Shown: positions 18,505 through 28,478, numbered from the stretch's first letter. The stretch: DNA of 64,000 bases from Clostridium mobile (GCF_018918285.1 NZ_JAHLQF010000003.1:701223-765222), one strand, 5' to 3'. The notes: generated by a model not told the origin, from the sequence alone. A program made the numbers and translations.

Positions 18505-18521
18505 AATAAAATACCCCCTAA

Positions 18522-18890
18522 TTAATCATATAAAATTTTTAAAGTTTCTATAATTTCGTTTAGGCTAAGACCTATCAATTTACTTTCCTCTACCACCTCT
18601 GAGAGTTTTTCTTCTATAATCCTCATTCGTTTTTCTTTAAGCAGCTCTTTATTTTGACCTGCAACAAAGGAACCTTTTCCAGGGACAGTTTGTATAAAGC
18701 CTTCCTTCTCTAGCTCCTCATAAGCTCTTTTAGTAGTTATAACGCTTATTCTCAATCCTTGAGCTAAATTTCTTATGGAAGGAAGGTTATCACCTTCTTT
18801 TAACTCACCTGTCAATATTAAGGATTTTATTTGAGTTGTTATTTGCTCATATATTGGCTCCCCGGAGGAATTGGATATTATTATATTCAT
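18522..18890 (-). CDS. GntR-family repressor, YtrA subfamily
   Basis: A 122-residue protein: a GntR winged helix (about 10-75: PIYEQITTQIKSLILTGELKEGDNLPSIRNLA, then TTKRAYEELEKEGFI and VPGKGSFV) and a short C-terminal helical tail of about 45 residues, the YtrA type with no effector domain. It is first in the operon with an ABC exporter and almost certainly represses it through the palindrome just upstream. Confidence 0.93.
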   Translation of the reverse strand: MNIIISNSSGEPIYEQITTQIKSLILTGELKEGDNLPSIRNLAQGLRISVITTKRAYEELEKEGFIQTVPGKGSFVAGQNKELLKEKRMRIIEEKLSEVVEESKLIGLSLNEIIETLKILYD

Positions 18891-18923
18891 AGTTACACTC
18901 CTTTACTACGAACTGTTCATAAC

Positions 18924-18960
18924 GTATATACTGTATATGTCGTATATATACAGTATATAC
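18924..18960 (-). promoter_or_regulatory. Large palindromic operator for the GntR/YtrA-type repressor
   Basis: GTATATACTGTATA (18924-18937) and TATACAGTATATAC (18947-18960) are a perfect 14-bp inverted repeat with a 9-nt spacer, 34 bp upstream of the repressor start. Each arm is itself nearly palindromic, suggesting two repressor dimers side by side. Assignment rests on position and symmetry. Confidence 0.75.
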
Positions 18961-19058
18961 AAGAGAAATTTAATTGTCAACAAAAAAATTATAATCATTG
19001 GCATATTAATTGCTATTAAATATTATTGAAAGAAAAATAGTAATTAGGAGGTATTGTT

Positions 19059-19478
19059 ATGATTGGAAAAACAATAGGGGAAATTAATATTGGAGATAAG
19101 GCTTCTTTCAGTAAGACCTTAAGTGAAGCTGATGTTTATCTATTTGCAGGAATATCAGGGGATTTAAATCCAGCTCATGTAAATCAAGTAGAGGCTGAAA
19201 AGACTATGTTTAAGGGAAGGATATGCCATGGAATGCTGGTATCAAGTTTAATTTCAACGGTTTTAGGTATGTATTTGCCAGGTCCAGGTACAATTTATAT
19301 GAGTCAAGAATTAAGATTTTTAGCTCCTGTCAAAATAGGTGACACTTGTACAGCTACGGCTGAAGTTATAGAGAAGAATGAAGAGAAAAATAGAGTAATA
19401 TTGAAGACTACAGTTGTTAATCAACATGGAAAAGTTGTTATTGATGGACAAGCAAAAGCTTTGGCACCAGTAAGATAA
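19059..19478 (+). CDS. MaoC-like (R)-specific enoyl-CoA hydratase
   Basis: A 139-residue single hot-dog fold protein. The hydratase-2 motif is seen as AGISGDLNPAHVNQVEAEKT (about 31-50) with catalytic Asp and His, and FKGRICHGMLVSSLIS (about 52-67). PhaJ-type enzymes of this size hydrate trans-2-enoyl-CoA to (R)-3-hydroxyacyl-CoA. It is a single gene with a clear GGAGG site and terminator. A link to the CoA-transferase operon 2 kb downstream is possible but not shown. Confidence 0.85.
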   Translation: MIGKTIGEINIGDKASFSKTLSEADVYLFAGISGDLNPAHVNQVEAEKTMFKGRICHGMLVSSLISTVLGMYLPGPGTIYMSQELRFLAPVKIGDTCTATAEVIEKNEEKNRVILKTTVVNQHGKVVIDGQAKALAPVR

Positions 19479-19482
19479 GCAT

Positions 19483-19529
19483 AAAGTTACAAAAGGCGTG
19501 TATTTTTTACATGCCTTTTGTAACTTTGT
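19483..19529 (+). terminator. Intrinsic terminator
   Basis: AAAGTTACAAAAGGC (19483-19497) and GCCTTTTGTAACTTT (19513-19527) are a perfect 15-bp inverted repeat. Confidence 0.9.
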
Positions 19530-19607
19530 AGTGAAATACTGTCACATATTAGTTACAATATTTTTCGAAGATATAAACTATTATGATGTACAAAGGAGAG
19601 AAATTTT

Positions 19608-21311
19608 ATGATTGATAATCTGTTAGAAAATTTACTGGATAATATGGATGTAGGAATGATTGTAGTTAATAATTTAGGAGAAATCTCTATGTTTAATGAA
19701 AAAAGTAAAACTATTTTCAATCTAGATATGAGTAAGAATAAATATTTAAAAGAAATAATACCTTCTTTAAATATAGAAGATATACATGGAATAGAGGAAT
19801 ATATAACAAAAAAGCACAAGGATAAAATAATAATTGATAACAAAGTATTGAATATACATAGCATTCCTATAAAAAAAGCAGATATTAAAAGTGGGTATAT
19901 GCTATTAATATATGACATAACGGAATTGGCAGAATTAAATAATGAGATTAATAAGGAAAGAAGTACCATTAGAATTCTTAATTATACTTTAGAGATGGCA
20001 TATGACGGTATAATTGTCATAGATAAAGATGGAATTGTGACCATGATAAACAAATCATATACAGAATTTTTAGAAATTGACCAAGATTGGGCTATTGGGA
20101 GACATGTAACGGAGGTTATAGAAAACACTCGTATGCATATAGTAGCTAAAACTAGAATTCAAGAGACGGCCCAGCTTCAAAAGATAAAAGGAAGATATAT
20201 GATTGCAACAAGAATTCCCGTGATAGAAAATGGCGAATTAGTGGCTGTTATCGGGAAAATTCTATTTAAGAATGTTAAAGAACTCGATTTACTATACAAT
20301 AAAATAAGGAATATTGAAGATGAATACAAAAAATACAAAGGAGAATTCGAGCATAGCAATAGTGCTTCATATTGTTTTGATAATCTTATAGGAAATAGTA
20401 AATCTTTTACACAGGCAAAAAAATTAGCTAAGAAGTCAGCACAAACAGATTCTAATGTGCTTTTAAGAGGAGAAAGTGGTACTGGAAAGGAGCTCTTTGC
20501 TCATGCTATACATAGGGCTAGCGAAAGAGCCTATGCTAATTTTGTGAAAGTAAATTGTGCAGCCATTCCAATTGATCTGTTAGAAGCAGAACTTTTTGGA
20601 TATGAAGGAGGATCTTTTACTGGTGCTAGAAAAGAGGGGAAAATGGGAAAGTTTGAATTGGCTAATGAGGGAAGTATATTCCTTGATGAAATAGGGGATA
20701 TGCCACTTCACATGCAAGCAAAATTGTTAAGAGTATTACAGGAAAAGGAAGTAGAAAGGGTTGGATCTACAAGAACTAAGAAAATAGATGTAAGGATAAT
20801 TGCAGCAACAAATAGAAACTTAGAAGAAATGATAAAGGAAGGTACTTTTAGAGAAGATTTATATTATAGATTAAATGTAGTTACAATAAATATACCACCA
20901 TTAAGAGAGAGGCCCGAAGATGTTGAGATATTATCGAATTATTTAACAGAGAAAGTATCCACAAAACTGAATAAGAAAATTAAAGGATTATCTAAGGATG
21001 CTGTACATTGTCTTATGAACTACAAGTGGGAGGGTGGAGTGAGGCAATTAGAAAATGTAATAGAAAGAGCAATAAATCTTGTTGGATATGAAAAGTTAAT
21101 CGAACCGAATCACCTTCCTAAAGAGATAACGGAAAGTAAATACGAATTTGAAAATATTAGCTTAAATGACATTGTAAATGAAGCTGAAAAAGATGCAATA
21201 TTGAAGGCTTTAATTGCTTGTAATTGGAATAAATCCATGGTAGCTAAAAAGTTAAACATAAGCAGAACTTCCTTATACGAAAAAATTGAAAAACACAGAA
21301 TTTTAATATAA
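19608..21311 (+). CDS. Sigma-54-dependent activator (two PAS domains, AAA+, Fis HTH)
   Basis: A 567-residue enhancer-binding protein. Residues about 1-110 and 120-230 look like two PAS sensor domains; about 255-480 is the AAA+ domain with Walker [12 protein letters not shown], the sigma-54 contact loop in the variant form GGSFTGA, Walker [10 protein letters not shown], and RPEDVEIL; residues about 520-567 form a Fis-type helix-turn-helix ending [17 protein letters not shown]. It almost certainly activates the -24/-12 promoter at 21530 and thereby the CoA-transferase and GntP genes. The signal sensed by the PAS domains is unknown. Confidence 0.93.
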   Translation: MIDNLLENLLDNMDVGMIVVNNLGEISMFNEKSKTIFNLDMSKNKYLKEIIPSLNIEDIHGIEEYITKKHKDKIIIDNKVLNIHSIPIKKADIKSGYMLLIYDITELAELNNEINKERSTIRILNYTLEMAYDGIIVIDKDGIVTMINKSYTEFLEIDQDWAIGRHVTEVIENTRMHIVAKTRIQETAQLQKIKGRYMIATRIPVIENGELVAVIGKILFKNVKELDLLYNKIRNIEDEYKKYKGEFEHSNSASYCFDNLIGNSKSFTQAKKLAKKSAQTDSNVLLRGESGTGKELFAHAIHRASERAYANFVKVNCAAIPIDLLEAELFGYEGGSFTGARKEGKMGKFELANEGSIFLDEIGDMPLHMQAKLLRVLQEKEVERVGSTRTKKIDVRIIAATNRNLEEMIKEGTFREDLYYRLNVVTINIPPLRERPEDVEILSNYLTEKVSTKLNKKIKGLSKDAVHCLMNYKWEGGVRQLENVIERAINLVGYEKLIEPNHLPKEITESKYEFENISLNDIVNEAEKDAILKALIACNWNKSMVAKKLNISRTSLYEKIEKHRILI

Positions 21312-21320
21312 TTCAATAAA

Positions 21321-21342
21321 ATTGTACGGATATCAGTACAAT
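21321..21342 (+). promoter_or_regulatory. Candidate enhancer (UAS) of the sigma-54 activator
   Basis: ATTGTAC and GTACAAT flank an 8-nt centre, a 7-bp-arm palindrome about 200 bp upstream of the -24/-12 promoter and just after the activator gene. Position and symmetry suit an enhancer site; not proven. Confidence 0.5.
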
Positions 21343-21352
21343 GAAAATGTCG

Positions 21353-21391
21353 AAAAAAAGTGTAGTGTAAGGAAAACACTACACTTTTTTT
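21353..21391 (+). terminator. Terminator of the sigma-54 activator gene
   Basis: AAAAAAAGTGTAGTGT and ACACTACACTTTTTTT pair perfectly (16 bp) around a 7-nt loop. It is likely bidirectional in sequence and lies between the candidate enhancer and the promoter. Confidence 0.9.
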
Positions 21392-21529
21392 GAGTGAAAT
21401 GCATGGAGTGTAAGGAAAAACTAACAATAATCTTAAGTAAATTCTGAATATTACATAGATTTAAGGGAAAAATTGCTATTTACTTAACAATCTTTGTGAT
21501 TTTATAGAGAAAGTTTATAATTTTATCAA

Positions 21530-21545
21530 TGGCACGCTTATTGCT
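21530..21545 (+). promoter_or_regulatory. Sigma-54 (-24/-12) promoter
   Basis: TGGCAC-N5-TTGCT is an exact match to the sigma-54 consensus with correct spacing, 43 bp upstream of the CoA-transferase start. Confidence 0.9.
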
Positions 21546-21587
21546 AATAATATGTTTATAGAAATTTTGTAGGGGAGGGAATAAATT

Positions 21588-23135
21588 ATGATTTCGAAAG
21601 TTATGACTGTGGAACAAGCTATAAACATGATTAAAGATGAAGATACTGTAGCAATTGGCGGCTTTGTTGGTTCATTGCACCCGGAAGAATTAAGCTGTGC
21701 TATAGAAAAAAAATTCTTAGAGGAAGGATATCCAAGGGATTTAACTTTAGTGTATGCAGCAGGACAAGGTGATTCAAAAGATAGAGGGCTTAATCATTTT
21801 GGCCATGAAGGACTGGTTAAAAAAGTAATAGGAGGTCACTGGGCACTTGTACCTAAACTTCAAAAATTGGCAAATGAAAATAAAATGGAAGCTTACAACT
21901 TACCCCAAGGAGTTATTGCTCATTTATTCAGGGATATAGCAGCAGGAAAAATAGGGACAATCACTCATGTTGGATTAAAAACCTTTGTAGATCCAAGAAT
22001 AGAGGGTGGTAAATTAAATGAAATGACCAAGGAAGATATAGTAAAATTAGTAAATATTGAAGGACATGAAAGATTACTATATAAGGCATTTCCAATTAAT
22101 GTAGCCTTATTAAAAGGAACTTATGCAGATGAAAAAGGAAATATTAGTATGGAAAAAGAGGCAGTTGTATTAGAATGTGTATCTATAGCACAAGCAGCTA
22201 AAAATTCAGGAGGTATAGTAATTGTTCAGGTTGAGAAAGTTGTGCAAAATGGCACACTAGATCCAAAGCTAGTTAAGATTCCAGGTATATATGTAGATGC
22301 TGTAGTGATAGGAAAGGAAGAAAATAATTTTATGACTTTTTCAGAGAAATATAATCCTTCTTACTCTGGAGAAATAAAATTGCCATTAGATAATATTCCA
22401 CCACTACCATTAGATGAAAGAAAGATAATATCAAGGCGTGCTGCCATGGAACTTAGTAAAAACTCAATAGTTAATTTAGGCATAGGAATACCAGAGGGAG
22501 TATCCATTGTGGCAAATGAGGAAGGTATAGGGGAAACTTTAACCCTTACTGTGGAAGCAGGTCCAGTTGGAGGAGTGCCAGCAGGAGGATTAAGTTTTGG
22601 AGCCTCAACAAATGTAGAAGCTATATTAGATCAAGCTAATCAATTTGATTTCTATGATGGAGGAGGAGTGGATTCAGCCTTTTTAGGATTGGCTCAGTGT
22701 GATAAAGATGGAAATATAAATGTAAGTAAATTTGGACCTAAGATACCGGGCTGTGGAGGATTTATAAATATTTCTCAAAATTCAAAGAAGATGGTATTCT
22801 GTGGTACCTTTACAGCAGGTGGATTGAAAATAAAAATTCAAGATAAAAAATTAACAATTGAAAATGAAGGTAAGGCAAAAAAATTCGTTGAACATGTAGA
22901 ACAGATTTCTTTTAGTGGAGAATATGCACGAGAAACTGGACAATCTGTATTGTATATAACTGAAAGAGCAGTATTCAGGTTAGAAGAAGATGGATTAACT
23001 TTAATTGAAGTTGCTCCAGGTATAGACTTAGAAAAAGATATACTGAATCAAATGAACTTTAAACCGATTATATCAAAGAATTTGAAATTAATGGATGAAA
23101 GAATATTTATAGACGAGCCTATGGGATTAAAGTAG
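21588..23135 (+). CDS. Family I acyl-CoA:carboxylate CoA-transferase (fused alpha-beta, YdiF/Pct-like)
   Basis: A 515-residue protein that joins both halves of a 3-oxoacid CoA-transferase. The N-terminal half shows [19 protein letters not shown]; the C-terminal half has the catalytic glutamate in TVEAGPVGG (E323) and [11 protein letters not shown]. Such enzymes move CoA between acetyl-CoA or propionyl-CoA and short-chain acids (acetoacetate, butyrate, lactate or hydroxy acids). It is first gene after the sigma-54 promoter and is followed by a GntP-family permease, suggesting uptake then activation of a short organic acid; the acid is not identifiable. Confidence 0.9.
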   Translation: MISKVMTVEQAINMIKDEDTVAIGGFVGSLHPEELSCAIEKKFLEEGYPRDLTLVYAAGQGDSKDRGLNHFGHEGLVKKVIGGHWALVPKLQKLANENKMEAYNLPQGVIAHLFRDIAAGKIGTITHVGLKTFVDPRIEGGKLNEMTKEDIVKLVNIEGHERLLYKAFPINVALLKGTYADEKGNISMEKEAVVLECVSIAQAAKNSGGIVIVQVEKVVQNGTLDPKLVKIPGIYVDAVVIGKEENNFMTFSEKYNPSYSGEIKLPLDNIPPLPLDERKIISRRAAMELSKNSIVNLGIGIPEGVSIVANEEGIGETLTLTVEAGPVGGVPAGGLSFGASTNVEAILDQANQFDFYDGGGVDSAFLGLAQCDKDGNINVSKFGPKIPGCGGFINISQNSKKMVFCGTFTAGGLKIKIQDKKLTIENEGKAKKFVEHVEQISFSGEYARETGQSVLYITERAVFRLEEDGLTLIEVAPGIDLEKDILNQMNFKPIISKNLKLMDERIFIDEPMGLK

Positions 23136-23169
23136 AAACCTTAAAATAATAAAAGAAAGGTGAGATATT

Positions 23170-24567
23170 ATGTTTGGAGTTATAGGGATTATTTTATCAT
23201 TAATATTACTCATGTATTTGGCTTATAAGGGAATAACAGTATTAATTCTTGCACCAGTATTAGCATTATTTGCAGCTTTAATGAGCAGCATTGGTGGACA
23301 AGGTGTTCCTTTAATGGCTACCTTTACAGAAGTGTTTATGAAATCACTGGCGGGATATGTTAAATCATACTTCCCTATATTCTTACTAGGAGCTATCTTT
23401 GGTAAGGTAATGGATGATTCAGGAGCAGCTAAAGCTATTTCTCACACTATAGCTAAAAAATTAGGAAAAGATAAGGCTATTATTGCAGTAGTTCTTTCCT
23501 GTGCCATATTGACATATGGTGGAGTTTCATTATTTGTTGTTGCTTTTGCAGTTTACCCAATAGCTGTTGCATTATTTAGGGAAGCTAATATTCCAAAGAG
23601 GTTGATTCCGGGTTCAATTGCATTAGGTGCTTTTACATTTACAATGACAGCATTACCAGGAACACCTCAAATACAAAATGCAATACCAATGCCTTTTTTC
23701 GGAACAAATGGATATGCAGCCCCTATACTAGGTATTGCAGCAGGTATAGTTATGGGAGGCGGAGGATTGGCTTGGTTAACTTATAGAGCTAAAAAGGCCG
23801 CAGCTGCAGGTGAAGGTTATGGAAATCATGAAAAAGATAAAATTATCGAATTTGATGAAAGTCAATTACCATCATTTATTGCTGCAATGACTCCAATATT
23901 ATTGGTGCTTGTTATTAACTTTATCTTATCAAGATATGTATTTATTGCAGGAAAGTATAATGGAGAATATTTAACTCAGGCTCCATACAATACAAGTTTG
24001 TCAAGTGTATCAGGTACATGGAGCTTAATTATTGCATTAATAATATCAATAATTGTAGCTATAGTTATTAATTACAAAAGATTTAAAGAAGTTAAAAAAT
24101 GTGTTAATGATGGGGCTATAGGATCACTTTTGGCAATACTTAATACTGCATCAGAGGTTGGTTACGGAAATGTAATTCAAACTTTAGCAGCATTTGAAAT
24201 TGTTAAAATGGCTATCCTTGGGATATCAAGCAATCCAATCATTTCTGAAGCTCTTTCTGTTAATATATTGGCAGGTATAACAGGATCAGCATCAGGGGGA
24301 ATGAGTATTGCATTAGGAACCCTAGGAAAAACCTACTATGATATTGCATTGCAGCAAGGAATAAATCCTCAGGTTCTTCACAGAATAGCAACTCTTGCTT
24401 GTGGTGGTCTTGACACATTACCTCATAATGGAGCAGTTATTACATTGCTAGGAATATGTGGTTTAACACATAAAGAATCCTATTTAGATATTGGAATGGT
24501 TTCAGTTATAATCCCTATAGCTGGTACTATTATAGCAATCATATTAGCAATAATGGGGGTGGTATAA
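23170..24567 (+). CDS. GntP-family organic acid permease
   Basis: A 465-residue carrier with about 12 to 14 hydrophobic segments. Family features include FPIFLLGAIFGKVMDDSGAAKAIS (about 54-77), GVSLFVVAFAVYPIA, ALPGTPQIQNAIP (about 160-172) and LPHNGAVITLLGICGL near the C terminus. Members carry gluconate, D-beta-hydroxybutyrate or related acids. It sits 34 bp behind the CoA-transferase, in the same sigma-54 operon, and most resembles the hydroxybutyrate/short-chain-acid branch. Confidence 0.88.
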   Translation: MFGVIGIILSLILLMYLAYKGITVLILAPVLALFAALMSSIGGQGVPLMATFTEVFMKSLAGYVKSYFPIFLLGAIFGKVMDDSGAAKAISHTIAKKLGKDKAIIAVVLSCAILTYGGVSLFVVAFAVYPIAVALFREANIPKRLIPGSIALGAFTFTMTALPGTPQIQNAIPMPFFGTNGYAAPILGIAAGIVMGGGGLAWLTYRAKKAAAAGEGYGNHEKDKIIEFDESQLPSFIAAMTPILLVLVINFILSRYVFIAGKYNGEYLTQAPYNTSLSSVSGTWSLIIALIISIIVAIVINYKRFKEVKKCVNDGAIGSLLAILNTASEVGYGNVIQTLAAFEIVKMAILGISSNPIISEALSVNILAGITGSASGGMSIALGTLGKTYYDIALQQGINPQVLHRIATLACGGLDTLPHNGAVITLLGICGLTHKESYLDIGMVSVIIPIAGTIIAIILAIMGVV

Positions 24568-24600
24568 GAAAATTAAATTTAACCAGTATACTTAAAATTA

Positions 24601-24645
24601 AAAAAATATATTAACTCGCTCGCTCAATGTAGTTAAATATATTTT
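24601..24645 (+). terminator. Terminator-like hairpin after GntP permease
   Basis: AAAAAATATATTAACT (24601-24616) pairs with AGTTAAATATATTTT (24631-24645) with one bulge. The loop is CGCTCGCTCAATGT. Confidence 0.7.
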
Positions 24646-24678
24646 GGCTAACTCATTAAAAATTTTCTAAACACATAG

Positions 24679-24717
24679 AAAAGTAACTAGGTTACTCCAG
24701 CAACCTAGTTACTTTTT
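24679..24717. terminator. Convergent terminator before mutS-like gene
   Basis: AAAAGTAACTAGGTT and AACCTAGTTACTTTT are a perfect 15-bp inverted repeat with A and T tracts on either side, so it can act in both directions between the convergent permease and MutS-like genes. Confidence 0.88.
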
Positions 24718-24735
24718 CATAATATATAAAGAGAG

Positions 24736-26301
24736 TTAAATAAAGCCTTTAATGGTTTCAGCTCTTTTATGTGCCTTCTCTGTTACTTCCTTTGGATAAC
24801 CAATATACTCTAAAAGTCTTATTGCATTTCTTGTTTGAGAAACCCCAGTTTTAAGTTTATAATCAAAGCTTAATCCATTCTTATTGTCAACATCTTCGCT
24901 GAAATAATAGAATTCATAAGTATCCTTTAAGATATCTACTAACTCTCTATCATGAGTAGCCACAATAGGAATAGTTTTTCCTTTATTTAAGTAGGATAAT
25001 ATTTCTGCTGACATGGCAATTCTTTCTACAGGGTTGGTTCCTCTAAATATTTCATCTATAGGACAAAATACAGGCAATTCTTTTTTTAGAGCATTAATTA
25101 TTCTCAGTATTCCTTCGGCTTCAGCCATATAGTAGCTCTTTCCTTTTGATAAATCATCATTAGGACTAATTGAGGATACTATATTAAAAAATGAAGCTTC
25201 ATAATCCTTGGCTAATGCAAAATAGAAAGTTTGTGATAGTAGTATATTTATTCCTATCATTCTCAAAAAAGTAGATTTACCAGACATATTTGTACCAGTA
25301 AGTACTATACCTTTGTCCTTAATAAAGATGGAATTTGCCACTGGATTATCTAAAAGTGGATGGATTCCTTCTTTAATATTTAATGAAACCTCATTAGTAA
25401 AGGTTGGTTTCACATAGTAATGTTTTAAATTGTGTTGATAACCAGCTATAGATAGCATGGCTTCTAGTTCACCTGCAGTATAAAATATATTCATTAAATA
25501 GTTCTTTTTTTCCTTTAAAACTCCAGATACTTTATAATAAGCACATTCTTCTATGAGAAATACTGGAGAAATAGCTTCAAAAAATCCTCCCCAAAAATCA
25601 ATAATCCCTATTAAAAATAAGCTTATATCAATATTTTTAACATGTTTAAGATCATCTTTTATTTTATCTGTATACTCTTTCAAATCAGGATCTTTTATGT
25701 TAGATATTTTATTAGCGGATCTTATAATGTCTTTTAAATATACTATACCACGAGATTTAATAGTACCTCTTTCCCTAGAATTTATGAACATATTTAAACC
25801 ACTAGTAGCAAATATCATTATGGCATATTTCTCACCAAAAAATATAATTAGAAGAACGGCTATTATAGGAAGTATTTTGCCCAATAGGGTATATAAATAA
25901 TATTTAAATTTGTTTACTACAAGCTCACTTTCTATCATATCTAAAAAAGCATTCTTTGTATCATTACTCAATTCAAAGAATATGCATAAGAGCTTTTCTC
26001 TTAAGTTTGCATCACTTTTAAATAATTCAATGAGCTTATCTCTATCTTTTAATTTTTCTTCATCTTTTAATGGATTTCTTAGCATATGGTATAGAACAGA
26101 TTCACCCAATGTACTATAGGTTCTATCTAACTTTTTATAAACACTATCCATATCCATGTCATTCCAAGTTTCGTCATCAATGGTATATTCCTCTTTTTTA
26201 CTCATATCAAAAAATTTCTTCGAATTCTTAATTTTTATATCTTTATCAACATCTTCTTCATATTGTCTTCTTATAATGCTTAAAGCCATATGTTTGTTCA
26301 A
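24736..26301 (-). CDS. MutS-related ATPase with membrane-like central region (not classical MutS)
   Basis: A 521-residue protein with a C-terminal MutS domain-V ATPase: Walker A LTGTNMSGKSTFLRMIG (about 333-349), then PIDEIFRGTNPVERI (Walker B region) and IPIVATHDREL. The N-terminal mismatch-binding and connector domains of MutS are missing; instead residues about 140-185 and 230-250 contain strongly hydrophobic stretches (GKILPIIAVLLIIFFGEKYA). Such MutS-like proteins are of unknown role, perhaps membrane-associated. The start is TTG at 26301 with GGGG seven bases upstream; an ATG four codons in has no site. It is monocistronic. Confidence 0.82.
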   Translation of the reverse strand: MNKHMALSIIRRQYEEDVDKDIKIKNSKKFFDMSKKEEYTIDDETWNDMDMDSVYKKLDRTYSTLGESVLYHMLRNPLKDEEKLKDRDKLIELFKSDANLREKLLCIFFELSNDTKNAFLDMIESELVVNKFKYYLYTLLGKILPIIAVLLIIFFGEKYAIMIFATSGLNMFINSRERGTIKSRGIVYLKDIIRSANKISNIKDPDLKEYTDKIKDDLKHVKNIDISLFLIGIIDFWGGFFEAISPVFLIEECAYYKVSGVLKEKKNYLMNIFYTAGELEAMLSIAGYQHNLKHYYVKPTFTNEVSLNIKEGIHPLLDNPVANSIFIKDKGIVLTGTNMSGKSTFLRMIGINILLSQTFYFALAKDYEASFFNIVSSISPNDDLSKGKSYYMAEAEGILRIINALKKELPVFCPIDEIFRGTNPVERIAMSAEILSYLNKGKTIPIVATHDRELVDILKDTYEFYYFSEDVDNKNGLSFDYKLKTGVSQTRNAIRLLEYIGYPKEVTEKAHKRAETIKGFI

Positions 26302-26479
26302 TAGTATGCCCCTTTCAAAGTGGAAATTTTAAATTATTAATATTATATATCTTCTTATAATAACTTATATATTATGATATTTAAAGTTTTCTTATGAATA
26401 TATTATAACTCTTTTAAAAGTGCATGTGAAATTTAAATGTCCATTATCTAAATATCTAACTAAAATTGTTTTCATATTT

Positions 26480-26606
26480 ATAAATTTCTACGAAACAACT
26501 TGGAATTCTAAAAGGGGAGCTAAGTACATAATGACGTCACTTCAAAAAAAGGCGTTCCTACCATTATATACTTAGCTCTTTTATATTTTACAGATGTATT
26601 TTCAAA
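26480..26606 (+). repeat. Intergenic repeat type B, copy 1 (hairpin element)
   Basis: The core is a 17-bp stem with one mismatch: GAGCTAAGTACATAATG (26517-26533) and CATTATATACTTAGCTC (26562-26578), loop containing TGACGTCA, then a T-rich tail. A near-identical copy lies at 38440-38575 and homology extends about 35 bp upstream of the stem. It has no coding potential. Part of the 780-bp gene-free stretch 26302-27082, which is otherwise AT-rich apart from the repeats listed here. Confidence 0.85.
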
Positions 26607-26651
26607 TTTGTATTATGGAAGATTAGTTTCTCAAATATTTATCTTTACAAT

Positions 26652-26873
26652 TTTATTGTATAAAACTTGAAAAATGCTATGTAATGTGCCCTATGCATAT
26701 GAGCAAAACTTAGAAATTCTTAATTTATTTTAGAAAGATACCGTTAAGATGCTGTACATGTTTGATCGAAGAGAGTTTGTCAGCATTAGGGAGCTTTATG
26801 AAATAAATTTTAGAAGTTCTTATTGAAGCGAATCAGCATAAGAAACATTGCATAGCATTTTTTATTTGTTGCA
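26652..26873 (+). repeat. Intergenic repeat type A, copy 1 (about 220-bp imperfect palindrome)
   Basis: The ends AAAAATGCTATGTAATGT and ACATTGCATAGCATTTTT are inverted repeats, and the two halves stay alignable inwards (TTTATTTTAGAA opposite TTCTAAAATTTATTT; GATGCTG opposite CAGCATTAG), so the element can fold back on itself. Copies lie at 38284 (deleted) and 63767 (half, opposite strand). No ORF. It looks like a MITE or a structured-RNA repeat. Confidence 0.85.
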
Positions 26874-26884
26874 CCATATATTAG

Positions 26885-26985
26885 TTTCTAATACATACCT
26901 CAGTTCCTTTATGTTTTTCAAATATATTTTCAGATATAAATTTCTAGAGAGATAATTTAGTTTCACAAATAAAGAGCTAAGCAAC
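26885..26985 (+). repeat. Degenerate type B sequence following repeat A copy 1
   Basis: CTCAGTTCCTTTATGTTTTTC and AAATATATTTTCAG match the 3' tail of the B element, and AAAGAGCTAAGCAAC (about 26970-26985) matches its 5' arm, but the order is scrambled and the stem is lost. Confidence 0.45.
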
Positions 26986-27082
26986 ATTTACACTTTAATC
27001 TTTCATAGGTATATCTTATAATTACATATATATGTTATATGATATTACCATATATGTAATTACAAGGTAAAAGGGGGATAAT

Positions 27083-28474
27083 ATGATTAATAATTCGTCC
27101 TATGCGGAGAAAATACTTGAGTGCTTATTAGATAATTTGGATGAGGGGATTCACATTGTAGATTCTAGTGGGAGAACTATATATTACAATAAAAGCATGG
27201 GAAAAGTGGAGGGGATAGATCCTAGTGAAGTATTTGGGAAAAAAGTTAATGAGTATTTGGAAAACGTAGAAGAAAATTCATCTACTCTTATAAAGGCTTT
27301 AAAAACTGGGGAGAGAATTCAAGATTTAATACAACATTATAGTAATGAGAATAATAAGAAGGTTATAACCATAAATACTACCGTTCCGGTAGTTGTAGAA
27401 GGAGAGAATGTAGCGGCTATTGAAATTGCTAAAGATATGACTCAACTTAGAGAACTAACAGAATGTATATATAAATTACAGAAAACTAATGAACCAACAA
27501 AAAAACATTATACTTTTAGTGATATATATGGTAAAGGTGAAGAGATGAAAGAAGTTATAAAAAAAGCCAAAAGAGCAAGTATATCTAATTCACCTATTTT
27601 GATTTATGCAGAAACTGGTTGTGGAAAAGAAGTTTTTGCCCAGAGTATTCATTATGATGGATTAAGAAGAGATAAACCATTTATACCAATAAACTGTGCC
27701 GCTATTCCAGCTACTTTACTTGAAGGCATGTTGTTTGGCACAGAAAAAGGAAGCTTTACTGGAGCAGAAAATAAAAAAGGATTATTTGAAGAAGCAAATA
27801 GAGGTACTATTTTATTAGATGAAGTTAATTCCATGGAACCTTATTTACAGTCTAAGCTTTTAAGGGTGCTTCAAGATGGCTGTATAAGACCTATAGGTAG
27901 TAATAAAACAATAGAGGTAGATGTAAGAATAATAGCTACAATAAACGAAGAGCCTAAAAAGCTTATAGAAAGTGGAAAGCTTAGAAAAGATTTTTATTAT
28001 AGATTGAGTGTTATAAGTATAAACATACCTCCATTAAGAGAAAGAAAAGAAGACGCACCTATGCTTATAAAAAAATTTATTCAACAATATAATAAAATTT
28101 TACATAAAAATATAGAAAAAATAGATGACAAAGCTATGGAAGCACTATTGGAATATAATTGGCCGGGAAATATAAGAGAACTTAGAAATGTAATTGAAGC
28201 AGCTATGAATATGGTAAACTATGATGCAATTTTAAGTGAAAAACATTTTGAATCTATAATAGTAAATAGTTTTTTTAATAAAAATAACGTAGATATTGAT
28301 AATTTAAACATTGATAAAGATTTTAGCTTAGAAAAGTATATTGGAGATACAGAGATTAAAATAATAAAAAAAGCTTTAAAAGAGAATGATTATAATATTA
28401 CTAAAGCTTCTAAGAAATTAAATATTTCAAGACAAAATTTACAGTATAAAATAAAAAAATATAATATAAATTAA
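27083..28474 (+). CDS. Sigma-54-dependent activator (PAS, AAA+, Fis HTH), probable ornithine-operon regulator
   Basis: A 463-residue enhancer-binding protein: one PAS domain (about 10-125), AAA+ domain (about 150-385) with Walker A AETGCGKEVFA (Cys replaces the usual Thr in GTGK), contact loop KGSFTGA, Walker B ILLDEVNSM, and a Fis helix-turn-helix at the end (NITKASKKLNISRQNLQYKI). It is immediately upstream of enhancer-like palindromes and the -24/-12 promoter of the ort/ora genes, so it most likely turns on ornithine catabolism, perhaps sensing an amino acid through the PAS domain. Confidence 0.93.
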   Translation: MINNSSYAEKILECLLDNLDEGIHIVDSSGRTIYYNKSMGKVEGIDPSEVFGKKVNEYLENVEENSSTLIKALKTGERIQDLIQHYSNENNKKVITINTTVPVVVEGENVAAIEIAKDMTQLRELTECIYKLQKTNEPTKKHYTFSDIYGKGEEMKEVIKKAKRASISNSPILIYAETGCGKEVFAQSIHYDGLRRDKPFIPINCAAIPATLLEGMLFGTEKGSFTGAENKKGLFEEANRGTILLDEVNSMEPYLQSKLLRVLQDGCIRPIGSNKTIEVDVRIIATINEEPKKLIESGKLRKDFYYRLSVISINIPPLRERKEDAPMLIKKFIQQYNKILHKNIEKIDDKAMEALLEYNWPGNIRELRNVIEAAMNMVNYDAILSEKHFESIIVNSFFNKNNVDIDNLNIDKDFSLEKYIGDTEIKIIKKALKENDYNITKASKKLNISRQNLQYKIKKYNIN

Positions 28475-28478
28475 TATC

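Noticed and set aside
24736..26301. Classical DNA mismatch repair MutS
   Set aside because: Too short and lacking the mismatch-binding N-terminal domains; only the ATPase part is shared.
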